Assembly (NCBI RefSeq): GCF_019209935.1
Contig: NZ_JAHUTN010000001.1
Span: forward strand, 1 to 64,000
Source: Corynebacterium sp. TAE3-ERU16
GTDB taxonomy: Bacteria > Actinomycetota > Actinomycetes > Mycobacteriales > Mycobacteriaceae
Direction: 5' to 3'
DNA length: 64,000 bases
Positions 32,099 through 40,320 of the stretch are shown here, piece after piece. Each line of letters opens with the position of its first letter. Position 1 is the first letter of the stretch. The translations under genes and the position numbers were made by a program. The notes beneath the pieces are model-generated. The model was not told where the DNA came from. It made no database searches and worked only from the letters and a program-made list of their open reading frames with translations.

Positions 32099-33111
32099 TG
32101 GGCGAAAAGAACAGACGGATCTCCGTACTGGGCCAGCGGTACGCCGAATGGGTGCGTGCCCACCCACGGGTCGCGAACGAGTTCCGCGACGTCATCGAGG
32201 AGCTTCTCGCGGAAGCCGGCGTCACCTATGACCGGGTATCCGTGCGGGTCAAGGAATGGCGTTCACTGAAGGCGAAGGCCTACAAGACCGACGGGTCGGG
32301 AAACCCCGTCTACCCCGACCCGTGGGAGGACATCCACGACATCCTCGGGGTCCGGGTCACCGTCTACCACTCCATGGAGATCCCGCAGGTGATCAGCGTG
32401 CTCCGGGAGGCGTTCACCGTCCACCGTTCGGTGGACAAGACCGCGGAGACCCGGGTGTCCGGATCCTTCGGGTACGGCTCCCATCATCTGGTCGTCGGGG
32501 TCGAGGGAACCAGCGACGCGGCGGCCGAGCTCGCCGCCTATTCGGGGCTGCGCTTCGAGGTGCAGGTCCGTACCGTGCTGCAGCACGCCTGGGCGGAGTT
32601 CGAGCACGACATCAGGTACAAGGGCGGCGGCGTCCCCCTAGACCCCAGGGTCGACCGGGCATTCACGCTGACCGCGGGGCTGATCGAACTAGCCGACCAG
32701 CAGTTCGATCTGATCGCCTCGATCCAGGGTGACGCCCCGGCGGAGACCGGCGACGTCGAGTTGTCCGCCGAGACGCTCCCCGGCGTCCTCGCGGTCCTCG
32801 TCGGCAACCGGTTCCCCCGCTCCAAGTCCGAGTACTACGTTTGGTTGGAGGAGATCCTCGCGGCCAACGGCATCACCACTGTCGGGGAGCTCAAACGCCT
32901 GCTCGATGACGCCGACATCGACGCGGTCCAGCGGTCCATGCGGTACCGGTTCACCCCCGGTCAGGTCCGGATCATCGACGATCTGCTCCTGCGCCGTTTC
33001 GGCGGGGAGCACATCGAGAGGACGAAAAAGACCGGTACCCGCGCGGCGAGCCGGGCCGTGCGGCTGAAACAACGGCTTAAGGTGATGGAAGCCGACCACA
33101 TCGTCGGCTGA
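32098..33111 (+). CDS. Small RelA/SpoT-domain alarmone synthetase (RelS-like)
   Basis: The 337-aa protein has a (p)ppGpp synthetase domain at about 40-180 without the hydrolase domain or TGS/ACT regulatory domains. Visible motifs are RVKEWRSLKAK (residues 50-60, ATP side), DILGVR with D81, the GYGSHH loop and EVQVRT with the Mg-binding E154. The C-terminal 150 residues are helical and may mediate oligomerisation. In Corynebacterium a synthetase of this type, RelS, is encoded beside treY. The start codon overlaps the treY stop by one base, so the two are made together. Whether it is catalytically active needs a biochemical test. Confidence 0.85.
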   Translation: MGEKNRRISVLGQRYAEWVRAHPRVANEFRDVIEELLAEAGVTYDRVSVRVKEWRSLKAKAYKTDGSGNPVYPDPWEDIHDILGVRVTVYHSMEIPQVISVLREAFTVHRSVDKTAETRVSGSFGYGSHHLVVGVEGTSDAAAELAAYSGLRFEVQVRTVLQHAWAEFEHDIRYKGGGVPLDPRVDRAFTLTAGLIELADQQFDLIASIQGDAPAETGDVELSAETLPGVLAVLVGNRFPRSKSEYYVWLEEILAANGITTVGELKRLLDDADIDAVQRSMRYRFTPGQVRIIDDLLLRRFGGEHIERTKKTGTRAASRAVRLKQRLKVMEADHIVG

Positions 33112-33136
33112 CACCGGCACCCTCTGCAACGACGAC

Positions 33137-33164
33137 ACCGCAGGCCCCTGCGGTATCGGATACC
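33137..33164. promoter_or_regulatory. Two adjacent palindromes upstream of the small ORF
   Basis: ACCGCAGG-CC-CCTGCGGT (33137-33154) and GGTATC-G-GATACC (33152-33164) are both perfect and share three bases. They lie between the alarmone synthetase stop and the AGGAG of the small ORF. They could be an operator pair or form an mRNA hairpin near the ribosome site. Confidence 0.5.
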
Positions 33165-33181
33165 AGGAGTTGATGAATACC

Positions 33182-33301
33182 ATGAGTTCCATCCAGATCT
33201 TCCCCGACCTCGCCGACGCCGTCCACGTCTGGGCGCTCTCCGTCGCGGACTTCTTCCGCGGTTTCGGGGTCAACTTCCCGCCCGCGGGCTCCAGCATGTG
33301 A
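33182..33301 (+). CDS. Small 39-42 aa ORF, amphipathic peptide, possibly porin-like
   Basis: The frame from ATG 33182 codes for 39 residues (42 from an ATG at 33173). AGGAG at 33165-33169 is 12 nt before the second ATG and only 3 nt before the first, so 33182 is preferred. Nearly every codon ends in C or G, as in the large genes nearby. The peptide is hydrophobic and slightly acidic with a helix-like middle (IFPDLADAVHVWALSVADFF), Ser-rich ends and no signal peptide. These traits recall the small O-mycoloylated porin-type peptides of Corynebacterium (PorA, PorH, ProtX), but no specific similarity is claimed. It follows the RelS-like gene by 70 bp. Confidence 0.6.
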   Translation: MSSIQIFPDLADAVHVWALSVADFFRGFGVNFPPAGSSM

Positions 33302-33318
33302 GCTGCGGTGTGAAGCGG

Positions 33319-33723
33319 TCAGGGAGCCCGACCGAGTAACCGGTCCGTCTCCCGCCGTTCGCGTTTGGTGGGACGTCCCGCCCCGCGATCCCGCCGCGGC
33401 ACCGACGCGAGCACCTCCTTCGGTGGTGGCGGCGGGGAATGATCGATGTAGCAGGTGCGGGCGACGGCGGCACCGACCCGTTTCCGGATCGTCCGCGTCA
33501 CCTCCACCTCGTGCAGCCGGTGGTTCACCCACACCCGGACGCGGTCTCCGGGCACGATCTGCTGGGCGGGCTTGACCGTCCCACCGTTGACCTTCACGTG
33601 ACCCGCCTTGCACGCCTGACCGGCGGCCTGGCGGGTCTTCAACAGTCGGACGGCCCAGACCCACGCGTCGACGCGGACCGGACCGGTCTCCTCAACGGAG
33701 CGTACGTCGCCGGTCATCGTCAT
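33319..33723 (-). CDS. S4-domain RNA-binding protein (Hsp15-like)
   Basis: The 134-aa basic protein has an S4 RNA-binding fold at about residues 17-75 (VRVDAWVWAVRLLKTRQAA ... VKVNG), as in Hsp15. Hsp15 recycles 50S subunits that carry a stalled peptidyl-tRNA. The C-terminal 40 residues are Arg/Pro-rich. The ATG overlaps the stop of the upstream small membrane gene (ATGA), so the pair is coupled; a second ATG follows two codons later. It converges on the small ORF with a 17-bp gap and no hairpin. Confidence 0.88.
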   Translation of the reverse strand: MTMTGDVRSVEETGPVRVDAWVWAVRLLKTRQAAGQACKAGHVKVNGGTVKPAQQIVPGDRVRVWVNHRLHEVEVTRTIRKRVGAAVARTCYIDHSPPPPPKEVLASVPRRDRGAGRPTKRERRETDRLLGRAP

Positions 33724-33953
33724 CAGTCGTCCCGGTGGCCCGTGATGGCCTGGATGCGGCGCCAGTTGTAGAAGCCCCCGGCGACCGCGACGACGAGCCC
33801 CAGGATCAACCAGAGCCAGCTCGACGCGGCAAGAGCCAGCACGGCGCCACCGAGGACACCGCCGCCGACGCAGAGCACACCCGCCCGGGCGTGTCTACGG
33901 ACCGCCTGCTTCCGCTGCTCGATCGGATTCCTGGGGTATTTTTCGATGCTCAT
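33723..33953 (-). CDS. Small membrane protein upstream of the S4-domain gene
   Basis: The 76-aa product has a basic N terminus (KQAVRRHARAG) and one long or two short hydrophobic helices at about 25-60. No family is recognised. The ATG at 33951-33953 has TAGACT 8 nt upstream, whereas an in-frame TTG at 33962 has no support. It is coupled to the S4 gene through ATGA. Confidence 0.75.
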   Translation of the reverse strand: MSIEKYPRNPIEQRKQAVRRHARAGVLCVGGGVLGGAVLALAASSWLWLILGLVVAVAGGFYNWRRIQAITGHRDD

Positions 33954-33961
33954 GGGGAACA

Positions 33962-33967
33962 AGTCTA
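33962..33967 (-). promoter_or_regulatory. Candidate -10 box of the small membrane gene (leaderless)
   Basis: TAGACT on the minus strand with an 8-nt spacer to the ATG. The same hexamer and spacing precede dnaE. Confidence 0.4.
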
Positions 33968-33981
33968 TCGGGACGGGCCGA

Positions 33982-34614
33982 TCAGGGGAGTTCGATCCAC
34001 TCCGTTCCCAACCGCTCCGGTTCCACGGTCCCCTGCGTCACTGACGCCAGGGTTGCAGCCAGACCAGCACCACCGCCGGGCTCCACCGCGACGTGTATGG
34101 TGGCCCGGGCCCCGTAGTCGGTGCCCGTCACATCGACCCCCCGGTTGCGCAGCTCCGACTCCAGTCGGCCCGCGTCGGCGTGCCCGACGGTGACCGCATA
34201 CAACTCGCGTCTCGCCCGGGTCACCACCGGAACCCGGCTCAACGCCCCGGAGACGGCGTCCGAGTACGCGCGCACCAGACCGCCGGTACCCAGCTTCACA
34301 CCGCCGAAATAGCGGACGACGACCACCGCGACATCGAGCAGACCCGAACCGCGCAGCACCTCCAGCATCGGGGCGCCGGCGGTGCCCGACGGTTCCCCGT
34401 CGTCGCTGGACCGTTCGACCGGGTTGGCGCCATCGACGTGGTGGATGTAGGCGCTGCAGTGGTGGCGGGCATCCGGGTATCTGCCCCGGACCCCGGCGAT
34501 GAAGCTGCGGGCCTGCTCCTCATCCGACACCCTGGTGAGCAGGGTGATGAACCTGGATCGCTTGATCTCCAGTTCTGTCGTGGTGACCACGTCGGGCGCG
34601 GGAAGGCGGTACAT
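33982..34614 (-). CDS. YigZ/IMPACT-family protein
   Basis: The 210-aa protein has the UPF0029 N-terminal domain with the family block SSDDGEPSGTAGAP and VVRYFGGVKLGTGGL, followed by a C-terminal ferredoxin-like domain (about 135-205). The family is linked to translation regulation (IMPACT/YigZ), but the bacterial role is uncertain. ATG 34614 is chosen because conserved sequence starts there and CACAAT lies 7 nt upstream; ATG 34623 is an alternative. It is divergent from treZ with a 46-bp gap. Confidence 0.88.
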   Translation of the reverse strand: MYRLPAPDVVTTTELEIKRSRFITLLTRVSDEEQARSFIAGVRGRYPDARHHCSAYIHHVDGANPVERSSDDGEPSGTAGAPMLEVLRGSGLLDVAVVVVRYFGGVKLGTGGLVRAYSDAVSGALSRVPVVTRARRELYAVTVGHADAGRLESELRNRGVDVTGTDYGARATIHVAVEPGGGAGLAATLASVTQGTVEPERLGTEWIELP

Positions 34615-34647
34615 GCACACCATTGTGCCGGAAGCCGCGTCCTCGCC

Positions 34648-34653
34648 TAGCCT
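34648..34653 (+). promoter_or_regulatory. Candidate -10 box of treZ (leaderless)
   Basis: TAGCCT is followed by 7 nt and the treZ ATG at 34661. No ribosome site is present in the spacer. Confidence 0.45.
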
Positions 34654-34660
34654 TGGGTGC

Positions 34661-36379
34661 ATGCGAAATTTCTCAGTCTGGGCACCCCACGCCGACGGCC
34701 TCCAGCTCATCGTCGATGACAACACACACGCCATGCGGCACACCGACGACGGTTGGTGGGCAACGGATGAGCCCCTGACCCCGGAGCCCGGTATGCGCTA
34801 CGGGTACCGGGTGCTGAAGGACGGCGAATGGGTGGGTCCGTGGCCGGATCCGCGCTCCGTGGAGCAGCCGGACGGAATCCACGGCCTGTCCCGGGTCCCG
34901 GATGACGGCTACCACTGGTCCGATGACGCCTGGACCGGCCGCGATCTCCCCGGGCAGGTCATCTACGAACTCCACGTGGGCACCTTCTCCCCCACCGGCG
35001 ACTTCGCCGGTGTCGTCGACCGGCTCGACCACCTCGTCGACCTGGGTGTGACCACCATCGAGCTCATGCCGGTGCAGCCCTTCGGCGGCGACCGCAACTG
35101 GGGCTACGACGGGGTGCTCTGGCACGCGGTGCACGCCGGATACGGTGGCCCGGACGGCCTGCGGAGACTCGTCGACGCCGCCCACGCCCGGGGTGTCGCC
35201 GTCATCCTCGACGTCGTCTACAACCACTTCGGACCCGACGGGAACTACAACGGTTTCTTCGGCCCCTACACCACCGGTGGCTCCACCGGCTGGGGTGACG
35301 TGGTCAACCTCAACGGCCCCGACAGCAACGAGGTGCGCCGGTACGTCATCGATGCCGCGCGGGCCTGGTTCGAGGACTTCCACGTCGACGGGCTGCGCCT
35401 CGACGCGGTGCAGGCCTACCACGATCCCGGTGCGCTGCACCTGCTGGAGGAGCTGCAGATCATGGCCACCGAGGTCTCCGCCGCGACGGGGATCCCGCGC
35501 AGCCTCATCGCGGAATCGGACCAGAACGACCCCCGTCTGGTCGCCGCCCGACAGGCCGGCGGCTACGGTATCGCAGGCCAGTGGGACGACGACATCCATC
35601 ACGCGCTGCACACCCTCGTCTCCGGGGAACGGCACGCCTACTACGCGGACTTCGGGACCACGGAGGTCCTGGCGAAGACGCTGCGGGAAGTGTTCCTCCA
35701 CGACGGGACGATGTCGACGTTCCGCGGCAAGCGGCACGGTCGTCCCGTGAACCGGGAATTCACGCCGGCCAGCAGCTTCGTCACCTACACCACCACGCAC
35801 GACCAGGTGGGCAACCGGGCGACCGGCGACCGCCCGAGCATGCACCTATCCCCCGCCCAGCAGGTGCTCAAGGCGGCGACGATCCTCGCCTCGCCGTACA
35901 CCCCGATGCTGTTCATGGGCGAGGAATTCGGTGCGACGACCCCGTTCGCCTTCTTCTGCTCCCACACCGACGAGGAACTGAATCGACTCACCGGTGAGGG
36001 CCGGAAGCGGGAGTTCACCCGCTGGGGCTGGGACGAGCAGGAGATCCCGGAGCCCTCCGATCCCGCCACGTTCGAGGCCTCGAAGCTGGACTGGGACTTC
36101 ACCGACGGGCAGCAGAGCATCCTCGGCGCCTACCGCACGCTGCTCCGGTTGCGCCGGGAGCAGCGCCTCGCGCGCCCGTGGCTGTACGACATCGACGTCA
36201 CCCACGGTGAGCGGTGGGTGGCGGTGGACCGGGGCGACGTCGTGTTCGTCGGCAACTACTCCGACGAGCCCGTCAGGGTCGATTTCGGCGGCGAGCTGAT
36301 CTACTCGTTCACGGAACCCGAGGTCGGTGCGGACACCACGACGCTGGATCCCTGGGGCTTCGCGCTGATCCGACGCTGA
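34661..36379 (+). CDS. treZ: Maltooligosyltrehalose trehalohydrolase
   Basis: TreZ hydrolyses the alpha-1,4 bond next to the trehalose end made by TreY and frees trehalose. The 572-aa GH13_10 protein begins with an E-set/CBM48 domain (FSVWAPHAD, residues 4-90). It has D248 (LRLDAV), E285 (AESD) and D381 (THDQVGNR) as predicted catalytic residues. The ATG at 34661 is the start of family homology and follows TAGCCT by 7 nt. A palindromic hairpin separates it from the convergent MFS gene. Confidence 0.96.
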   Translation: MRNFSVWAPHADGLQLIVDDNTHAMRHTDDGWWATDEPLTPEPGMRYGYRVLKDGEWVGPWPDPRSVEQPDGIHGLSRVPDDGYHWSDDAWTGRDLPGQVIYELHVGTFSPTGDFAGVVDRLDHLVDLGVTTIELMPVQPFGGDRNWGYDGVLWHAVHAGYGGPDGLRRLVDAAHARGVAVILDVVYNHFGPDGNYNGFFGPYTTGGSTGWGDVVNLNGPDSNEVRRYVIDAARAWFEDFHVDGLRLDAVQAYHDPGALHLLEELQIMATEVSAATGIPRSLIAESDQNDPRLVAARQAGGYGIAGQWDDDIHHALHTLVSGERHAYYADFGTTEVLAKTLREVFLHDGTMSTFRGKRHGRPVNREFTPASSFVTYTTTHDQVGNRATGDRPSMHLSPAQQVLKAATILASPYTPMLFMGEEFGATTPFAFFCSHTDEELNRLTGEGRKREFTRWGWDEQEIPEPSDPATFEASKLDWDFTDGQQSILGAYRTLLRLRREQRLARPWLYDIDVTHGERWVAVDRGDVVFVGNYSDEPVRVDFGGELIYSFTEPEVGADTTTLDPWGFALIRR

Positions 36380-36402
36380 CACCCGGGCCACACGCCCGGG
36401 TG
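36380..36402. terminator. Bidirectional hairpin between treZ and the MFS exporter gene
   Basis: CACCCGGGC (36380-36388) pairs perfectly with 36394-36402 around a 5-nt loop, directly after the treZ stop and 4 nt before the convergent stop. Confidence 0.7.
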
Positions 36403-36406
36403 CCGT

Positions 36407-37951
36407 TCAGTCCCGGGTGCGCAGGGTCCGGTTCGCCACGATGACGGTCAGGAGCGCCACGAGCGCGGCCACGACGCTGGCGGCGACGACCCCGTGCCGG
36501 AACGCCAGGTCCGCCGCGGCGACGAGATCGGTGTCCCCGCCGGCCAGCTGATGGGCGCGCACGAGGGAGTCCCCGGCTCCCTCGGGGAGATCGGTCGTCG
36601 CGGCCAGCCGGTGGCCGAACACACCCATCACCGTCGCGCCGAGCACCGCGGTACCGAACGCCCCGCCGAGCTCGTAGCCGGTCTCGGACAGTGAGGCGGC
36701 GGCACCGGCGCGCCTGGGGGGCGCGGCGGCGAGTATGTAGTCGTTGCTGACGGGGTCGATCATGCCGCAGCCGACACCGAGGACCGTGAATCCGACGGCG
36801 AGCCACGGGCCCGACCCACCGAGGTGCTCGCCCATGCCCAGGGCGTCGGCGGCAAAGATGACACTCGCCACGGCGGCGAGGACCAGCGCGGCGACGAGCA
36901 GCGGGCGGGGCGGGATCCGCACCATGAGCCGACCGGTGACGAGCGTCGCGACGACCGAGGCGACGAGCCCCGGGAACATGAGGAGGCCCGCGACGAGCGG
37001 CGAGTATCCGAGCACGGTCTGCAGGTACTGGGAGAGGTAGAACAGCACACCGATGTAGAGGAACATCGACACCCCGTTGATGACGACGACCGTCGCGTAG
37101 ACGCGGTTGCGCAGAAGCCCGACGTCGATCAGCGGTGTCTCCGTGGCCCGGAGATGCCGGACGAGCAGTCGGGCGGAGACGACGCACCCCACCGCGCACG
37201 CGATGACCCGGACGTCGATCCCCTCGACGGGCACGACCTTCACAACGTAGACGAGGGTGAACAGCGCGAGAATACTCAGCACGGCACCGGGGCCGTCGAA
37301 TGCCGCTCCGCTCTTGCCCGCTGACGCCGGGAGTGTCACCAGTCCCCCGATGATGATCACCGCGACGAGTGGCACGTTGATGAGGAACACCGAACCCCAG
37401 TGGAAGTGCCCGAGCAGATAGCCTCCCAGCACCGGGCCGACGGCGGCACCCACGGCGTACACCGACACCCACACCGACACGGCCCGTGCCCGTTCCCGGG
37501 CATCGGTGAACATCGCCCGGATCAGCGACAACGTCGAAGGCATGAGCGTTGCGCCCGCCGCACCCTGCAGCGCCCTCCCGACGATCAACCATTCGGGGGT
37601 CTGGGCGGTGGCGGCGAGCACCGAGGCCGCACCGAACAGTCCCGCTCCGGTGAGCAGCACCCTCCGGCGCCCGACCCGGTCGCCGAGCGTACCCATCGTG
37701 ATGAGGAGGGAGGCGAGCACGAAGGCGTAGACGTCGATGATCCACAGCAGCTGCGTCGCGGACGGGTCAAGGTCCGCGGCGATCTCCGGCACGGCGAAGT
37801 TGAGGACGGTGGTGTCGATGGCCAGGATAGCGATGGCGAAGCAGAGGACGGTGACCCCCCACCAGCGGCGCGGATGGGCCTGAACGGTATCTGTCACGGG
37901 GTCTTCCGGGATCGGTACGGGTGTGTCACGTCCATCAGATAACACGATCAT
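36407..37951 (-). CDS. MFS drug exporter, DHA2 (14-segment) type
   Basis: The protein of about 514 aa shows 14 hydrophobic segments. Family motifs include the segment-1 pattern LAIDTTVLNFAVPEIA, motif A (GTLGDRVGRRRVL) and the antiporter motif C-like stretch in segment 5 (AVGAAVGPVLGGYL). DHA2 members export drugs or dyes by proton antiport. The start is uncertain: ATG 37951, TTG 37966, or GTG 37897 with GGAAG before it (496 aa), which would begin just before the conserved RRWW. It lies 27 bp downstream of ilvA in the same direction and may be co-transcribed. Confidence 0.85.
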   Translation of the reverse strand: MIVLSDGRDTPVPIPEDPVTDTVQAHPRRWWGVTVLCFAIAILAIDTTVLNFAVPEIAADLDPSATQLLWIIDVYAFVLASLLITMGTLGDRVGRRRVLLTGAGLFGAASVLAATAQTPEWLIVGRALQGAAGATLMPSTLSLIRAMFTDARERARAVSVWVSVYAVGAAVGPVLGGYLLGHFHWGSVFLINVPLVAVIIIGGLVTLPASAGKSGAAFDGPGAVLSILALFTLVYVVKVVPVEGIDVRVIACAVGCVVSARLLVRHLRATETPLIDVGLLRNRVYATVVVINGVSMFLYIGVLFYLSQYLQTVLGYSPLVAGLLMFPGLVASVVATLVTGRLMVRIPPRPLLVAALVLAAVASVIFAADALGMGEHLGGSGPWLAVGFTVLGVGCGMIDPVSNDYILAAAPPRRAGAAASLSETGYELGGAFGTAVLGATVMGVFGHRLAATTDLPEGAGDSLVRAHQLAGGDTDLVAAADLAFRHGVVAASVVAALVALLTVIVANRTLRTRD

Positions 37952-37978
37952 TTCCGGCCCCGACAAGCCGTGGAACTG

Positions 37979-39289
37979 CTACGTCAGGAAATGGTACTCG
38001 GGGGTCCCGGGCTGCAGTTGACGGCACCCGATCCGGGACTGCGCCATGCGCTCGAGCAGTGGGTCGAGATCCGTGGCGGAACCGAGCTGGAGACCGACCA
38101 GCGCGGTACCGGTCTCCCGGTTGTTGCGCTTCAGGTACTCGAACAGAGTGATGTCGTCGTCGGGCCCGAGGATCTCCTCGAGGAACATGCGCAGTTGGCC
38201 GGGTTCCTGCGGGAAGTCGACCAGGAAGTAGTGCTTGAGTCCGCGATGGACGAGGGAGCGCTCCACGATCTCGTTGTAGCGCAGCACATCGTTGTTACCG
38301 CCCGAGATGATGCAGACGACGGTGTCACCCGGGCGGCTCCGGAACTCCTTGAGTCCCGCGACGGAGAGCGCCCCGGCGGGTTCCGCGACGATGCCCTCGT
38401 TCTGGTAGAGACCGAGCATCTCTGTGCACACGGCACCTTCACTGACACTCATCATGTGCACCCGGGACCGGTTCCGGTCGATCACCCGGTAGTTCAGATC
38501 GCCGACCCGCTTGACCGCCGCACCATCGACGAAGGGATCGATCGACTCGAGTGCAACGGGGGCGTCTGCGGCGAGCGCGGCCTGCATGGAGGCCGCGCCG
38601 GCTGGTTCCACGCCGACGACGGCTGTCCGGGGGGCCATGTCCGCGAGGTAGCTCGTGACACCGGCGATGAGACCACCACCCCCGACGGGTATGAAGATGG
38701 TGTCGGCCGTCTTACCCAGTGACGTCAGCTGGGCGAGGATCTCAGCGGCCACGGTTCCCTGACCGATGATTGTGTCCCTCGCGTCGAAGGGTTCCACGAC
38801 GGTTGCCCCGGTCTCCGCTGCGGCGGCACGCGCGGCCGCGGATGCCTCATCGAAGTTGCGGCCGGTCACGACGACCTCGATGCGGTCGCCGCCGTGGACG
38901 CGGATCCGGTCGAGTTTCTGTTTCGGGGTCTGGTCGGGGACGAAGATCCGGCCGTCGATCCCGAGGGTCCGGCAGACGTACGCCACCCCCTGTGCGTGAT
39001 TTCCGGCGGATGCGGCGACGATCCCGGCGGCACGCTGCTCGGGGGTGAGTTGCGCCACATTATTGTAGGCACCCCGGATCTTGTACGAACGGACGTCCTG
39101 CAGGTCCTCCCGCTTGAGATAAACCTCTGCACCGGATTCCTCACTCAACCTGGGGCAGTACTGGAGCGGGGTCGGGGCGATCACCGTGGAAATCCGCGCC
39201 TGCGCCATCTGGATGTCCGCCGCGTGGATCGGCAGTGGGGCCATTGCTGCGGAGTCGGATGAGACGGTGTCTGTGCGGTGATCGGTCAT
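37979..39289 (-). CDS. ilvA: Threonine dehydratase (biosynthetic)
   Basis: IlvA deaminates threonine to 2-oxobutyrate, the entry to isoleucine synthesis. The 436-aa PLP enzyme has the lysine motif VRSYKIRGA, the phosphate-cupping VGGGGLIAG loop and one C-terminal ACT-like regulatory domain (about 335-420). The single-domain length equals that of the Corynebacterium glutamicum enzyme as I recall it. The ATG at 39287-39289 has TACAAT 8 nt upstream, so the transcript appears leaderless and no attenuator is possible upstream of the start. The frame stays open to 39580, but that part shows no homology. Confidence 0.95.
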   Translation of the reverse strand: MTDHRTDTVSSDSAAMAPLPIHAADIQMAQARISTVIAPTPLQYCPRLSEESGAEVYLKREDLQDVRSYKIRGAYNNVAQLTPEQRAAGIVAASAGNHAQGVAYVCRTLGIDGRIFVPDQTPKQKLDRIRVHGGDRIEVVVTGRNFDEASAAARAAAAETGATVVEPFDARDTIIGQGTVAAEILAQLTSLGKTADTIFIPVGGGGLIAGVTSYLADMAPRTAVVGVEPAGAASMQAALAADAPVALESIDPFVDGAAVKRVGDLNYRVIDRNRSRVHMMSVSEGAVCTEMLGLYQNEGIVAEPAGALSVAGLKEFRSRPGDTVVCIISGGNNDVLRYNEIVERSLVHRGLKHYFLVDFPQEPGQLRMFLEEILGPDDDITLFEYLKRNNRETGTALVGLQLGSATDLDPLLERMAQSRIGCRQLQPGTPEYHFLT

Positions 39290-39297
39290 AGGCGTTG

Positions 39298-39303
39298 ATT
39301 GTA
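39298..39303 (-). promoter_or_regulatory. Candidate -10 box of ilvA (leaderless)
   Basis: TACAAT on the minus strand is followed by 8 nt and the ilvA ATG. The remainder of the 414-bp gap 39290-39703 contains no gene I can support; open frames there lack ribosome sites and similarity. Confidence 0.5.
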
Positions 39304-39703
39304 GTGCGCCCTGCACCATCTCCGTATCTCCGGGTCCCGGGCACCGGAACGGGTCCCGTGGTTTTTCCGGACCTCTGTCGGCCCGCCCGATGCCTTCCGT
39401 GCACCACAGTGGTGGGTGGCACCCCGACCCGGCCACGGTCGATGTCACGCGGGGCATCCTGGGCGGCACGACGTACCCCGGGGTGGTGGTCGTCCATCTT
39501 CCCGTCCGGGGTCTGACCCGAACCAGCTGTACAGGTGTGACGACCGCAGCGGCGGCCACCAGCACGAGGAACCGGACCATGACGCCCCAGCCCCATCCGA
39601 CGTGGTGTGCCCCACAACGCCCCGGCGCATGATCCCGCTGATGAACCGACCCGACAGCACCGGGGCGACGGGTGTTCCGCGTCCGTCGCGGGACAGCGGC
39701 GGT

Positions 39704-40210
39704 TCAGCTGTCGACGGTCCCGTGATCGACGGTCACGGAGTGTCCGCTTCCCGGGTCACCCGTGGACGGTGACGGATCCAGGGAACCGCCGACGGAAAGC
39801 AGAACCAGGGCCGCGATCCAGATCGGTCCCCACCGTCGGTGGACAGGTTCGGGTTCTCTCGGCTCCACTCGGCCGAGCAGGAGTCGGTCGGTTTCGGTCA
39901 GATACCGGTCGAGTTCCCGGTCCCTGCGGGCTCGCTCGCAGGCTTTCTTGTCCTGTTCTTCGTACCACAGCCACATGGCACCCGGCAGCGCGATACCTGC
40001 GGAGAAGAAGATCGAGGACAGAACGTCCACTACACCGGAATCACCGAACGACGACAGCAGGCCACACAAACCGAGGCCCACGGCGGTCCAGGAGAAAACG
40101 GCTTTTCTGTTGGACCGGGGTGGTCGTCGGAGCGCCTGTGTCTGATTGTCGGCCACGGTAAAACCCTTCTCCACCGATTCGATCCTCTCTTGCGGATCAC
40201 TCGCCCCCAT
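39704..40210 (-). CDS. Hypothetical membrane protein
   Basis: The 168-aa product has a polar N terminus, two adjacent hydrophobic segments (about 36-55 and 60-83), a charged Glu/Arg loop (about 85-120) and a third segment (about 128-145). The tail is Ser/Gly/Asp-rich. No family is recognised. The ATG at 40208-40210 has GCGGAA about 6 bases upstream; an in-frame GTG at 40156 is an alternative. Base composition around its 5' end is less GC-rich than that of its neighbours, and it borders the accessory transport block. Confidence 0.65.
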   Translation of the reverse strand: MGASDPQERIESVEKGFTVADNQTQALRRPPRSNRKAVFSWTAVGLGLCGLLSSFGDSGVVDVLSSIFFSAGIALPGAMWLWYEEQDKKACERARRDRELDRYLTETDRLLLGRVEPREPEPVHRRWGPIWIAALVLLSVGGSLDPSPSTGDPGSGHSVTVDHGTVDS

Positions 40211-40320
40211 TTAATTCCGCCCGTACCGAATTTACAAATGAGGATGGGCGGGTGCACAAACACCCCGGGAAGACGGTTCTCCCACCGTCACCGCGCCCGG
40301 CGCACCGACGTGCAGGGTTT

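Noticed and set aside
39290..39703. Possible small gene or N-terminal extension upstream of ilvA (a frame beginning MVRFLVLVAAAAVV)
   Set aside because: Signal-peptide-like start but no ribosome site, codon use fades after about 15 codons and the frame simply runs into ilvA, whose homology starts at 39289 with its own -10 box.
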